64,000 bases of DNA from Acidobacteriota bacterium. GTDB taxonomy: Bacteria; Acidobacteriota; Vicinamibacteria; Vicinamibacterales; SCN-69-37. The notes under the pieces were generated by a model. The model was not told the origin of the DNA, did not search any database, and saw nothing but the letters and a program-made list of their open reading frames with translations. The stretch is taken from contig CANIII010000016.1 in the NCBI GenBank assembly GCA_947467605.1, positions 1 through 64,000 of the forward strand, read 5' to 3'. This document shows, piece after piece, positions 42,987 through 52,241 of the stretch. Position 1 is the first letter of the stretch, and each line of letters opens with the position of its first letter. A program made the position numbers and the translations under genes.

Positions 42987-45710
42987 ATGGTGGTTCGTCT
43001 GGCGCGTCTCACGCTCGCTCTGCAGGTCGCACTGGCGCTGATCGTCTGTGCGCACGCCGTGATCGCGCAGGTACCGCAAAGCCCGTTTGTACGGTTTGCG
43101 GATGATGGAACCAAGATCCACATCGTGCCAACCCAGGACGTCATGTCGCGGATTCCCACCGTCCGTGGTGTCAGCGACACCGGTACCGTGGAGGGCAACG
43201 CCACGGTGTATGCATCGCCGTACGGCGCCGAGCCGCTCACCGACCACGGGGGGCTCGAGATGGCCAATGCACGCGTGCAGGCGGTGTACTGGAACACGTC
43301 GATTGCCAACGCGACGGCCACGTCGCTCGGCTACGCCACGATCAAGGATCAGATGAATGCGTTCCTGAACGCGTTCTCGGACGCTGTCAACTGGCGAGAT
43401 GCGGCGACGGCCGACTACACCATCGTGCAGCAGTACGGCAGCGGCGCCTCCATTGCGCCAACCCTCGGCAATGTCAGTGCGTACGTGGATGCGCAAACCA
43501 CCACGGCCACGATCACCGACGCCGCGATTCGGACGTACCTCATCGGACGATTCAACGCGCAGGCGCTGACGCCCAGCGCCAGCACGCTCTTCGCCGTGTT
43601 CTTTCCGCCCGGCATGACGGTGAATGCCGGCGGTTCGCTCTCGTGCAACGTGTTTTGCGGCTATCACTCGTATCTGACATACAACGGCACCAGCATTCCC
43701 TACGCCGTGTTGCCGTACCTCAACTGCAGCGGCTGCCCGTTCACGCTCGGGGTCAGCAAGACCGTGGCCGACCAACTGACCGTCGTCATGAGCCACGAAA
43801 TCCGCGAGGCCGTCACTGATCCGTTTTTCAATGGCTGGTACGCCGATTCGTCTGGCGACGAGGCCGACGACAAGTGCAACGGCGTGCACACGTATCAAAT
43901 GGCAACCGGCGGCTTCTGGGTGCAGCCAGAATGGTCGAACGGCGGCACCGTCACTCGGTCGGGATTCACGGCCACATATCCTGGACCCGGTTGTGTTGTG
44001 CCAAGTGCGCCAACCGTGAGCGCGCCGAGTGCGCCGACTGGCGTGTCGGCGACCGCATCAGGCACGAGCACGATCAATCTCAGCTGGACCGCAAGCTCTG
44101 GCGCCACCAGTTATCTCGTGAAGCGCAGCACGACGTCCGGCGCTGAGGTGCAAATCGCATCCGGGGTGACGGCCACGACCTACGCCGACACGTCGCTGTC
44201 GTCGGGCACGACCTACTACTACGTCGTCACGGCCGTGAACAGCGGCGGTTCGAGCGGTAACTCTTCGGAAGTGTTCGCAACGACCACGAGTGTTGTTGGG
44301 GCGCCGACGGCGCCATCCAGCCTGTTTGTCACCCTCACGACCAGCAGCCAGGTGTCGCTGGCCTGGTCGGCGAGTAGCGGAGCCACAAGCTATGTCGTGC
44401 GCCGCGGCACCACCTCTGGCGTCTATTCAACGATCGCCTCAGCCGTGACGGCAACAAGTTATGCCGACAGCGGACTCTCCGCCTCAACGCAGTACTTCTA
44501 CGTGATCGCTGCCTCGAACGGCAGTGGCACCAGCGCCAACTCCGCTCCAGTGTCTGTGACCACCTCGGCACCACCGGTCACCGCCCCAACGGCGCCGACG
44601 AGCCTCACTGCGACGGCGACCAACACGCAGATCGATCTCAGCTGGACGGCGAGCAGTGGCGCGACCAGCTACATCGTGAAGCGCGGTACCTCCTCTGGCA
44701 CAGAGACGACGCTGGCGTCGGGCGTGACGTCCACGAGCTACTCGGACACGTCGCTCGCGGGCGGTACGTACTACTACGTGGTCGCCGCGGTGAACTCGGT
44801 GGGCACGAGCGGCAATTCGAATGAGGCGCCGGCCACCGTGGTGGTGCGCGCGAAGCTGGTCGACTACGACGGCGACAGCAAGTCGGACTTCGCGGTGTAT
44901 CGCCCCTCGGCGGGCGCGTGGTTCATCCTGAGGTCGAGTACGAACTTTGTGTCGGGATCGGGCTACAACTGGGGCCAATCGACGGATTCGCCTGTTGCCG
45001 GAGACTTTGACGGTGATGGCAAGACCGACATTGCCGTGTATCGCGGCTCAACGGGCGAGTGGTTCATCCTGAAATCCAGCACCGGCTTCACGAGCGGTGT
45101 CGGCTATCAGTGGGGCACGGTGGGTGATGTGCCCGTGCCGGGTGACTACGACGGCGACGGCAAGACCGACCTGGCGGTGTATCGCCCGTCGCGTGGCGAG
45201 TGGTTCGTCAAGACCTTGAGCTCGAACTACACGGCAGGCGCCGGATACCAGTGGGGCGCGGTCGGTGACGTTGCCGTCCCAGGCGACTACGATGGCGACC
45301 GCAAGACGGATCTCGCCGTGTTCAGACCGACGACCGGCGAGTGGTTCTACAAGACATCGAGCTCAAACTACACGACCGCGGCGGGTTACAAATGGGGCGC
45401 CGCGGGCGATACGCCAGTGACCGGTGATTTCGACGGCGACGGCAAGACGGATCTGGCGGTCTATCGCCCATCCACCGGTGCGTGGTTCCTGCTCACATCG
45501 AGCTCAAATTTCACGGCGGGTTCGGGCTACACGTGGGGCGCGGTTGGTGATGTGCCGGTGGTCGGCGACTACGACGGCGACGGCAAGGCCGACATCGCCG
45601 TGTATCGGCCCACGACGGGTTCGTGGTTCTTCCTCAAGTCGAGTACGAACTTCGTGAGCGGCGCCGGCTATTCCTGGGGCGCAGTCGGTGATATTCCCAT
45701 CCCCAGATAG
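42987..45710 (+). CDS. Secreted multidomain protein: EXORDIUM-like/peptidase-like domain, three FN3, six FG-GAP-like repeats
   Basis: 907 residues with a signal peptide. The first ~330 residues hold VVMSHEIREAVTDPFFNGWYADSSGDEADDKC, a pattern of bacterial EXORDIUM/phi-1-like or zinc-peptidase-like domains. Three fibronectin type III modules follow (each ends like TTYYYVVTAVNSGG or a variant). Then there are six 47-residue units with DYDGDGKTDLAVYRPS, giving calcium-binding loops typical of FG-GAP/VCBS propeller blades. It starts at the base after the cyclophilin stop. Likely surface adhesion or polymer degradation. Confidence 0.78.
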   Translation: MVVRLARLTLALQVALALIVCAHAVIAQVPQSPFVRFADDGTKIHIVPTQDVMSRIPTVRGVSDTGTVEGNATVYASPYGAEPLTDHGGLEMANARVQAVYWNTSIANATATSLGYATIKDQMNAFLNAFSDAVNWRDAATADYTIVQQYGSGASIAPTLGNVSAYVDAQTTTATITDAAIRTYLIGRFNAQALTPSASTLFAVFFPPGMTVNAGGSLSCNVFCGYHSYLTYNGTSIPYAVLPYLNCSGCPFTLGVSKTVADQLTVVMSHEIREAVTDPFFNGWYADSSGDEADDKCNGVHTYQMATGGFWVQPEWSNGGTVTRSGFTATYPGPGCVVPSAPTVSAPSAPTGVSATASGTSTINLSWTASSGATSYLVKRSTTSGAEVQIASGVTATTYADTSLSSGTTYYYVVTAVNSGGSSGNSSEVFATTTSVVGAPTAPSSLFVTLTTSSQVSLAWSASSGATSYVVRRGTTSGVYSTIASAVTATSYADSGLSASTQYFYVIAASNGSGTSANSAPVSVTTSAPPVTAPTAPTSLTATATNTQIDLSWTASSGATSYIVKRGTSSGTETTLASGVTSTSYSDTSLAGGTYYYVVAAVNSVGTSGNSNEAPATVVVRAKLVDYDGDSKSDFAVYRPSAGAWFILRSSTNFVSGSGYNWGQSTDSPVAGDFDGDGKTDIAVYRGSTGEWFILKSSTGFTSGVGYQWGTVGDVPVPGDYDGDGKTDLAVYRPSRGEWFVKTLSSNYTAGAGYQWGAVGDVAVPGDYDGDRKTDLAVFRPTTGEWFYKTSSSNYTTAAGYKWGAAGDTPVTGDFDGDGKTDLAVYRPSTGAWFLLTSSSNFTAGSGYTWGAVGDVPVVGDYDGDGKADIAVYRPTTGSWFFLKSSTNFVSGAGYSWGAVGDIPIPR
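44862..45707 (+). repeat. Six tandem 141-bp coding repeats
   Basis: From the Asp codon at 44862 to the last sense codon at 45707 there are exactly 846 bases, six units of 141. Unit starts at 44862, 45003 and 45144 were checked against the text. Each encodes D(Y/F)DGD.K.D.AV(Y/F)R...G.WF....S.....G.GY.WG...D.P..G. Units have diverged in sequence but not in length. Confidence 0.92.
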
Positions 45711-45751
45711 TTCCGGAGTCCAGCCGCCAGCATCAACATCGGCCACCAGTT

Positions 45752-45774
45752 GGCTTGCGACGCGGCGTCAAGCC
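45752..45774 (+). terminator. Weak hairpin between the FG-GAP protein and the membrane protein
   Basis: GGCTT-GC-GACG pairs with CGTC-AAGCC around CGG, with a two-base bulge. There is no T tract, so it is a poor intrinsic terminator. The rest of the 92-base gap holds nothing I recognise. Confidence 0.3.
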
Positions 45775-45802
45775 GTCGTCACCGCTGTGCTAGATTCGCG
45801 CG

Positions 45803-46411
45803 ATGACCATTGCGTCTGTTGCGCGCGTGCCTGATCTGCACAAAAGTGCCTTTTGGATCTATGGCGTCGCCGCAATGGTGATGCGCGAGCCGCTGGCCGT
45901 GGTTCTGCGTCACGCCAACACTGCCGGGTGGGGCGATCCTGGTGTGCACATTGAAGCCTTACGCGGCCTGATTGTCTGGATGCTGCTGTCGCGCCAGTTC
46001 ACTGTCGCCGGCGTCTACTTCGATCACGTCTATCTACAGCCAGACTCCGCTGAGCGATATCCTCGTCGCAGCTATCCACTCGACTTCTTGATCGGTGTCG
46101 GTGCGCTGCTGGCGGCGGTCGCCACATCCACGCTGGTTCAGGCCGACAATCATTTGTTCAACGCTGTCGTCGGCGTGGCGCTCGGCTGGGATGTCGTCTG
46201 GCTGCTCGTCGCGGCGCTGATGCGGCACTCGTCTGTCAGCCTCATCGTGCCGGAGACGGTCGCCAGCCTCGTGATGATCGTGGTGGGCGGCGTCACGCTC
46301 GCGGTGTTCGGCCAATTGGCCGCTTATGTCGCGGTGCTCGCGTGCATCCTGCTGCATCTGGGCCGATTGATGGCGGCGTACGACAAGCTGTACGCCGTTC
46401 CCCGGACCTAA
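45803..46411 (+). CDS. Uncharacterised polytopic membrane protein
   Basis: 202 residues with about five hydrophobic segments (LIVWMLLSRQFTVAGVYF, LDFLIGVGALLAAVATSTL, AVVGVALGWDVVWLLVAALM, ETVASLVMIVVGGVTLAVF, AAYVAVLACILLHLGRLMAA). No motif recognised. It faces the RND operon tail-to-tail across a palindromic terminator region; its last codons are themselves part of a repeated CCCCGGACCT element. Confidence 0.65.
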   Translation: MTIASVARVPDLHKSAFWIYGVAAMVMREPLAVVLRHANTAGWGDPGVHIEALRGLIVWMLLSRQFTVAGVYFDHVYLQPDSAERYPRRSYPLDFLIGVGALLAAVATSTLVQADNHLFNAVVGVALGWDVVWLLVAALMRHSSVSLIVPETVASLVMIVVGGVTLAVFGQLAAYVAVLACILLHLGRLMAAYDKLYAVPRT

Positions 46412-46420
46412 AACAGAAAA

Positions 46421-46442
46421 CCCCGGACCTGAAGGTCCGGGG
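46421..46442 (-). terminator. Perfect 10-bp palindromic terminator of the RND operon
   Basis: CCCCGGACCT and AGGTCCGGGG form a perfect stem with a 2-base loop. Reading the minus strand, TTTTCTGTTT follows at once, giving an intrinsic terminator for the RND operon. On the plus strand no T tract follows. An extra direct copy CCCCGGACCT lies at 46400-46409. Confidence 0.75.
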
Positions 46443-46460
46443 CTCCAAATTCCAGAGGAG

Positions 46461-46481
46461 AGCCGGACCTATGGTCCGGCT
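46461..46481. repeat. Second palindrome with the same GGACC core
   Basis: AGCCGGACC pairs perfectly with GGTCCGGCT around TAT, 19 bases from the terminator palindrome and 5 bases after the RND stop codon. It shares the CCGGACC/GGTCCGG core with the terminator, which suggests a dispersed intergenic palindromic repeat family. Confidence 0.7.
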
Positions 46482-46485
46482 GAAC

Positions 46486-49400
46486 CTACGGCTGCTCGAC
46501 CTTTGCGACCTTCGGGGCTTTTCCGCTCTTGAACATCTTGAACGGATTGAGCACATCGCTCGGCCGCCAGGCGCTGAGGCCGTCGAAGTAGGAGTAGACG
46601 ACTGGCGTGATCAGCAGCGTCAGCAGCAGACACAGAATCTGTCCACCGATGATCGTGACCGCCATCGACGCGCGCGAGCCGGAGCCGGCGCCGCGACCGA
46701 AGGCAATCGGCAGCATGCCGGCGACGATCGAGATCGTCGTCATCAGAATCGGGCGCAGGCGGACGTGGTTGGCCTGAATGAGCGCCGTCTCCTTGTCGAG
46801 GCCTTCTTCCCGCAGCGTGTTCGTGTAGTCGACCTGCAAGATCGAGTTCTTCTTGACGACGCCGAAGAGCATCATCAGACCGATCGCGCTGTAGACGTTG
46901 ATCGTCATGCCGAACGCCATCAGGGCCAACAGACCGGCCGGCAGGCTCAGCGGGAGCGCCGTCATGATCGTCAGTGGGTGAATGAAGCTGTTGAACTGCG
47001 ACGCGAGCACCATGTAGATGAACGCGACAGCGAGAAGAATGGCGAGCGTGAAGTCGTCGCCAGCCTGGCTGAGCGTCTTCGCGCTGCCGCCAAAGGTGAC
47101 CTGATAGCCGGCTTTGAGGCCGAGGGTCCCGACCTTCTGCCGCCCGGCCGCGATGGCGCTGCCGAGGTTGATCTTCAGCGCATCGAGGTTGGCGTTGACC
47201 GTGATCTGCCGCATGCGGTTGTAGCGATCGATCGAGCCGGGCGCGTTGCCGAGTGTGAGTGCCGCGACGTCGCTGACGCGCACCATGCGGCCGCCAGAGG
47301 CCGGTACGAAGATGTCGCCCATGGCGTTGGCATTGTTGCGGAACTGATCGTCGAGGCGCAGCGTGACGCTGAACTGATCGTCGCCGTCCTTGTACTTCGA
47401 CACTTCCTGACCACCGACGAGCACGCCCATCGTGTTCGACAACGTATCGAGCGACACGCCGAGGTCGGCCGCGCGCTGACGATCGATGGTGATACGCAAT
47501 TCCGGCTGCGTCGCTTCAAAGCTCGTGTCGGCGTCGGTGACGCCCTCGATGTCCTTGACCTTCGCGAGCAGGTCGAGCGCATAGGTCTGGAGCTGTTCGA
47601 TGTCCGGTCCCTGAATGACCATGGTCAGGCGGTTCGTTCCGCCACCACCGCCACCGCCGCCGCGACCACCGCCGCCAGCCGTCGAGGCACCCGAGATGTC
47701 CGTGCCGCCCGACACGCTGATGCGCGCGTTCTTGTATTTGCTCAACGCACGACGCGCCACCTGCATCAGTTGCTGCTGCGACTGCTTGCGCTCGTCGATT
47801 TGCTTGAGCTGAATCGAGTAGTTGCCGCTGCCGTTCATGATCGACGTCAGCATGGCTTCGAGGTTGTCGCCGAGTGCCGCTCGCAACTCACCCTCGATCG
47901 GCGTCATGTACTCAAGCGTGCGGTCGAAGCTGGTGCCGCGCGGAAGGCGCAGGTTGACGCTGAACTCGCTCTGGTCATCTTCCGGCACGAGTTCCTTGCC
48001 CACGATCGGATACAGGAATACTGCCGACATCACGAACGCTCCGGCGATACCCAGCATCACCGGGCGGTGGCGGAGCGACCAGCGCAGCATCCGGCCGTAC
48101 TGACGGTCGACCCACGCGTAGACGCCGCGATCTTTCGTCTGCTGATGGCCGGCCGCCGCGTCCTGCGGACGCAGCCACATCGCGCACAGCGCGGGCGTGA
48201 GCGTGAACGACACGAACATCGACAGCATGATGGCCACCGCCGAGGTCAGGCCGAAGCTGTAGAAGTACTTGCCGATCTGGCCCGTCATGAACGCGACGGG
48301 CACAAAGATGACGACGAGTGAGAGCGTGGTCGCCATGACGGCGAGGCCGATTTCGGCCGTGGCCTTGATCGCCGCATCCTTCGGTGATGCGCCCTTCTCT
48401 TCGATGTACCTGAAAATGTTCTCAAGTACGACGATCGCGTCGTCAATGACGATGCCGGTCGCGAGGGATAACGCGAGCATGGTCATGTTGTTCAGCGTGA
48501 AGCCCAGCATGCGCATCGCGGTGAAGGTGCCGATGATCGAGATCGGAATGGCGAGCGCGGCGATGATCGTGATGCGCAAGTTGCGCATGAACAGGAACAC
48601 GACCAGCGCGGCAAGCAAACCGCCGAAGATCAGGTGGTGCTGGATTTCATCAAACGACTTGCGAATGAACTTCGACTGGTCGCGCGTCGCCTTGACGCGG
48701 ATGTCGCCTGGCAGCCCCGCCTGGATCCGTTCGAGCCGCTCGAGCACGCGGTCGACCACGGCCACGGTGTTCGTGCCCGACTGTTTGCGGATCGACATGG
48801 AGACGGCGTTTTCGCCGTCGAGGCGCGTCTGGCTGCGCACCTCCTGATTCGCGTCGGTGACGCGCGCAATATCGCCGAGCGAGATGACGTTGCCTTCGCG
48901 GTACAACAGCACGATCTTCTCGAACTCGCGCACGTTGCGGAGTCGGCCCATCGTGCGCATCGTGATTTCGGTCGGGCCAGAGATGAATGTGCCGCCAGGC
49001 ACTTCGGTGTTCTGACGCGACACGGCCTGCGAGACCTGATCGACCGTGAGGCCGTAGGCGTGCAGGCGCGTGGGGTCGAGGAGGATGCGCACTTCCCGGC
49101 GGCGATCGCCGAAGAACTGCACTTCGCCAACGTCCTGGACCGTCTCGAGGACCTGCTTGATCTGCGTGTCGGCGATCTGCGTGATTTCCTTCGGCGATCG
49201 CGCCGAGAACACGACCAGCGTCAGTACCGGCGCCGCGTCGGGGTCGGTCTTGCTCACCACCGCCGGGTCGGTGTTGCGCGGGAAGCGCACCGTGGCGACG
49301 TGGTCGCGCACATCCTGCGTCGCCGCCTCGATCTCGCGTTCGAGCGTGAACGTGATGGTGCAGTTGCCGTTGCCCTGACTCGAACTGCAGCGCAGTTCGT

Positions 49401-49632
49401 CAATGCCGTTGATCGTGTTCACCGCCGCTTCGAGCGGCTTGGTGATCGACGTCTCAACTTCTTCCGCGCTCGCGCCCGGGAGACTGGCGCGCACGTTCAC
49501 CGTCGGTGAATCCGTGCGGGGCATGAGATCGAGGCCCAGATCGCGATATGAGAACCAACCAAGCACGATGAGCGCGGCGCTCATCATGATGGCGAAGACG
49601 GGTCGCCGAACGCTGACGTCTGCGAGTTTCAC
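46486..49632 (-). CDS. RND efflux pump inner-membrane transporter (HAE1/AcrB-like)
   Basis: 1048 residues with 12 membrane segments. It starts MKLADVSVRRPVFAIMMSAALIVLGWFSYRDLGLDLMPRTDSPTV; GIVIDDAIVVLENIFRY in helix 4 carries the proton-relay aspartates, and YSAIGLMMLFGVVKKNSILQVDY is the second conserved helix. The central periplasmic part has an added Gly-rich loop (about 47640-47690) of GGGGRGGGG type. It exports drugs or lipophilic compounds with the adaptor, whose gene overlaps as ATGA. No outer-membrane factor gene is present here. Confidence 0.94.
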   Translation of the reverse strand: MKLADVSVRRPVFAIMMSAALIVLGWFSYRDLGLDLMPRTDSPTVNVRASLPGASAEEVETSITKPLEAAVNTINGIDELRCSSSQGNGNCTITFTLEREIEAATQDVRDHVATVRFPRNTDPAVVSKTDPDAAPVLTLVVFSARSPKEITQIADTQIKQVLETVQDVGEVQFFGDRRREVRILLDPTRLHAYGLTVDQVSQAVSRQNTEVPGGTFISGPTEITMRTMGRLRNVREFEKIVLLYREGNVISLGDIARVTDANQEVRSQTRLDGENAVSMSIRKQSGTNTVAVVDRVLERLERIQAGLPGDIRVKATRDQSKFIRKSFDEIQHHLIFGGLLAALVVFLFMRNLRITIIAALAIPISIIGTFTAMRMLGFTLNNMTMLALSLATGIVIDDAIVVLENIFRYIEEKGASPKDAAIKATAEIGLAVMATTLSLVVIFVPVAFMTGQIGKYFYSFGLTSAVAIMLSMFVSFTLTPALCAMWLRPQDAAAGHQQTKDRGVYAWVDRQYGRMLRWSLRHRPVMLGIAGAFVMSAVFLYPIVGKELVPEDDQSEFSVNLRLPRGTSFDRTLEYMTPIEGELRAALGDNLEAMLTSIMNGSGNYSIQLKQIDERKQSQQQLMQVARRALSKYKNARISVSGGTDISGASTAGGGGRGGGGGGGGTNRLTMVIQGPDIEQLQTYALDLLAKVKDIEGVTDADTSFEATQPELRITIDRQRAADLGVSLDTLSNTMGVLVGGQEVSKYKDGDDQFSVTLRLDDQFRNNANAMGDIFVPASGGRMVRVSDVAALTLGNAPGSIDRYNRMRQITVNANLDALKINLGSAIAAGRQKVGTLGLKAGYQVTFGGSAKTLSQAGDDFTLAILLAVAFIYMVLASQFNSFIHPLTIMTALPLSLPAGLLALMAFGMTINVYSAIGLMMLFGVVKKNSILQVDYTNTLREEGLDKETALIQANHVRLRPILMTTISIVAGMLPIAFGRGAGSGSRASMAVTIIGGQILCLLLTLLITPVVYSYFDGLSAWRPSDVLNPFKMFKSGKAPKVAKVEQP

Positions 49633-51188
49633 TGTTGGCCTCCGCGGCCACGGCCGCGGCCGCCGCCCTTGCCGTCCTTGCCGTCCTTGTTGCCGCCGGC
49701 CTTGCTGTCTTTGCTGTCACCGCCAGCTTTGCTGTCGGGTGCCGGCGCCGCATCCTTGCTCGCGTCGCCGCCCTTGTCACCACCGGCTTTGGTGCCGCCC
49801 TGACCACCGCGTCCGCCGCGACCGCCGCCACGACGTCCGCCACCTTCGCCGCCAGCCTCAGGCGGGCCGACGCGGGTGCCAGTGGCGAGCTCGTTCAGCC
49901 GGCTCGAAGCGAGCGTCTCCGTGCCCGTCAGCCCGTCCGTGATTTCCCACAGGTTGCCCTGGCGCACGCCGAGCGTCACCTGCGTCTGCGTGACCTTGTT
50001 GTCCTTGATGATGTAGACCGACGACACACCGGCCAGCGTTGAGACCGCGCTGTCAGGCACGGCCAGCACGCCTTCGTCGATTTTGGTCAGGATCGTGCCC
50101 TTGGCGAAGAAGCCCGGCTTTAACCGACGATCCGAGTTGTCGACGACGGCTTCAATCGTGAACGTACGCATCGTCTGATCGAGCGACGGGCTGACGAAGG
50201 CGACCTTGCCCTTGAAGACCACATCGCCGAACGATTCCACACGGAACTCGACCGGCTGGCCCGCGTGCACGATCCCCGCATGCTTTTCCTGCACACCGGT
50301 GCGCAGCTTCAGCGGGTTCACCTGGACGATCGTGGCCACGGTGGCGCGCTCGTTGATGTATTCACCGACCATCACGGGCCGGTCGGCGACCACGCCGGAG
50401 ATCGGCGCCTTGACGGTCGCGTCGCTCACCTTCTTGATCGCGAGGTCGTAGGCCGCGCGGCGGTCTTGGAGGAGAGCCTTGGTGCCGCGTGCCTGATCGG
50501 CCGCCGACTGGTAGGCGGCCGCGGCGACCTGGTAGCGCGTCTCCGACGTCTGCAGGTCGACGGGCGAGATCAGCTTGCGCTCGAACAGCACCCGCGAACG
50601 CTCGACCGTCGCCTTGGCGTCATTGAGATTCGCCAACGCGTTCTTCACCGAGCCGATGTCGTCGTCATTCGGCAGCTTGTCGCCATCGGTGAGCGGACCC
50701 GACATGCCGAGCTGGGCTCGGGTCTGGCGAAGCGCGCTCTCCGCGCGCGCCAGTGCGAAGTTTAGTTCGGTCGGATCGAGCTTGACGAGCGGGTCGCCAA
50801 CCTTAACCTCGGAGCCGATCTCCACGAAGGTCTTTTCGATACGGCCACCGGATTCGGCGGCGACCTTGGCCTGGTCAGGGGAGTTGAGGGTGCCGGCCAG
50901 ATCGACCATGCGCTGCACGGCCATCTTCTGGACGTTGACGGTCGTCACGCCGACCGGTGCACCACCGCCACCTCGACCGCCGCGTCCGCCGCCCCCTTCC
51001 GGGGCTCCAGGCGCCCCGGCGGCACCCTTCGCGGCGTTTCCGCCGGGGGCTCCCGGAGCGGGCGTCTCCGCCGGCTTGTTGCAGCCAGCGAGCGTCAGTG
51101 CTGAGCACAGACCAAGCGCCAGACCTGTTGCGGTCAAACCCGATCGAAGTTGTCCTACACGTTGTCCAGAAGTCACAGGGGCAGCCAC
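49629..51188 (-). CDS. RND efflux periplasmic adaptor, lipoprotein with charged Gly-rich tail
   Basis: 519 residues. Lipobox LTLAGC near residue 35; membrane-fusion core VAAESGGRIEKTFVEIGSEVKVGDPLVKLD (lipoyl-like), a coiled hairpin of ~100 residues, then VKAPISGVVADRPVMVGEYINERATV. Typical adaptors end after about 400 residues; this one has a ~75-residue low-complexity tail of Gly, Arg, Lys and Asp (GGRRGGGRGGRGGQGG then SKAGGDSKDSKAGG), plus a Gly/Arg patch near residue 65. First gene of the two-gene operon. Confidence 0.92.
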   Translation of the reverse strand: MAAPVTSGQRVGQLRSGLTATGLALGLCSALTLAGCNKPAETPAPGAPGGNAAKGAAGAPGAPEGGGGRGGRGGGGAPVGVTTVNVQKMAVQRMVDLAGTLNSPDQAKVAAESGGRIEKTFVEIGSEVKVGDPLVKLDPTELNFALARAESALRQTRAQLGMSGPLTDGDKLPNDDDIGSVKNALANLNDAKATVERSRVLFERKLISPVDLQTSETRYQVAAAAYQSAADQARGTKALLQDRRAAYDLAIKKVSDATVKAPISGVVADRPVMVGEYINERATVATIVQVNPLKLRTGVQEKHAGIVHAGQPVEFRVESFGDVVFKGKVAFVSPSLDQTMRTFTIEAVVDNSDRRLKPGFFAKGTILTKIDEGVLAVPDSAVSTLAGVSSVYIIKDNKVTQTQVTLGVRQGNLWEITDGLTGTETLASSRLNELATGTRVGPPEAGGEGGGRRGGGRGGRGGQGGTKAGGDKGGDASKDAAPAPDSKAGGDSKDSKAGGNKDGKDGKGGGRGRGRGGQQ

Positions 51189-51293
51189 CGAAGTTAATGG
51201 GAGATTAATGTTCTCGCGACACAGTCGCTTACGACGAGCCGGGGACTCTCGTTTAGGCCAATTGTCGACATTAGGGACCTTACTGTAACTATC

Positions 51294-51309
51294 TGCCCCG
51301 GAGGGGGCA
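51294..51309 (-). other. Short GC hairpin in the adaptor upstream region
   Basis: TGCCCC pairs with GGGGCA around GGAG, in the 148-bp gap between DUF72 and the efflux operon. It may end the DUF72 transcript (no T tract) or lie in the efflux operon leader. The rest of the gap is unremarkable apart from an AT-richer stretch (51262-51292) that may hold the efflux promoter. Confidence 0.3.
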
Positions 51310-51336
51310 AAGTAACCGTGTCACGGCCTGCCCGGG

Positions 51337-52209
51337 TTACGGGCGCAAGTGCCAGGTCGGCGCCAGTTCTCCGAGCTGATTCTTGAGGATGTCCGCGTTG
51401 GCGACGGCCTTGGCCGAGAAATGGTTGTTGAAGTACACGAGCACACGCTTCTCGAGCGCCGCCTCGGCCTTGGCTTCCTCCGAGAAGGGCTCCAGCTCCT
51501 CCGCAGTGTAGAGGTAGTTGTAGCGATCTTCCGCCTGTTCGTGCTCCCACCATTGGGCCGTGTTCCGCCCATGCAGCCGAAAGTAGGCGAGCGGCACCCG
51601 TGTTGGTGCCTCAAGTTGTCGCTCGACGCGCCCGAGGTGAACAAATGGCTCGTCGATCCTCACGAGCGCAGCGCCCTCACTTTCGACCAGCGCCAGTGCA
51701 TCGGTGGTGGCATCGTTCCACGTCTTGTGGCGGAACTCGACCGCGCGAGGGTAGTCGCCAAAGGCCCGGAGCAGCCAACTCACGTAGGCGCGCGCCTCTG
51801 GTGTGGCGTGAAAGCTCGACGGGAACTGGATCAGGAGGGCCCCGAGACGTCCGGCCGACGCGATCGGATCGAGACCGGCGCGGACGACGTCAATGTCGCC
51901 GCCCGTGACGTCCCAGTCGGTGGCCCCCGGTCTCCTCAGATACATGTCGGGGTGCGTGAACTTCTGAAACAACTTGATCGAAAACAGGAATGATTCAGGC
52001 GTGCGATCGAGCCATTTTCGGCTCATCTCGGCCTCGGGCTGCCGGTAGAACGTGGCGTTCACTTCCACCGTGTTGAAACGCTCGGCGTAGAAACCAAGCT
52101 CGTCGAAGCCGCGGGGCCGTTTCGCTGGGTAGAACGGCCCGTTCCAAGTGCCTACGCCGCTCCGGTAGTGCCAGCCCGATGTGCCGACCCGGATCTCGCC
52201 CGCGCCCAT
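51337..52209 (-). CDS. DUF72 domain protein
   Basis: 290 residues from ATG 52209 (an in-frame ATG at 52233 adds eight residues). The DUF72 TIM barrel begins IRVGTSGWHYRSGVGTWNGPFYP, with FNTVEVNATFYRQP, FSIKLFQKFTHP, LLIQFPSSFHATPEA and VYFNNHFSAKAVANA. YecE-like proteins are widespread; their reaction is not known. Divergent from queE. Confidence 0.9.
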   Translation of the reverse strand: MGAGEIRVGTSGWHYRSGVGTWNGPFYPAKRPRGFDELGFYAERFNTVEVNATFYRQPEAEMSRKWLDRTPESFLFSIKLFQKFTHPDMYLRRPGATDWDVTGGDIDVVRAGLDPIASAGRLGALLIQFPSSFHATPEARAYVSWLLRAFGDYPRAVEFRHKTWNDATTDALALVESEGAALVRIDEPFVHLGRVERQLEAPTRVPLAYFRLHGRNTAQWWEHEQAEDRYNYLYTAEELEPFSEEAKAEAALEKRVLVYFNNHFSAKAVANADILKNQLGELAPTWHLRP

Positions 52210-52241
52210 ATCAGTGTCTGGCGACGATATCATTGAGGTTC

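Noticed and set aside
42300-43898. 532-codon minus-strand frame opposite nth, cyclophilin and the FN3 protein
   Set aside because: It crosses three clear plus-strand genes and shows only shadow composition.
44862-45707. Repeats considered as a CRISPR array
   Set aside because: Units are 141 bp, coding, in frame and without spacer structure; they are protein repeats.
46342-48321. 659-codon open frame on the plus strand opposite the RND transporter
   Set aside because: The RND protein is complete and well conserved; this frame is Arg/His/Asp/Glu-rich shadow sequence and would run through the terminator palindromes.
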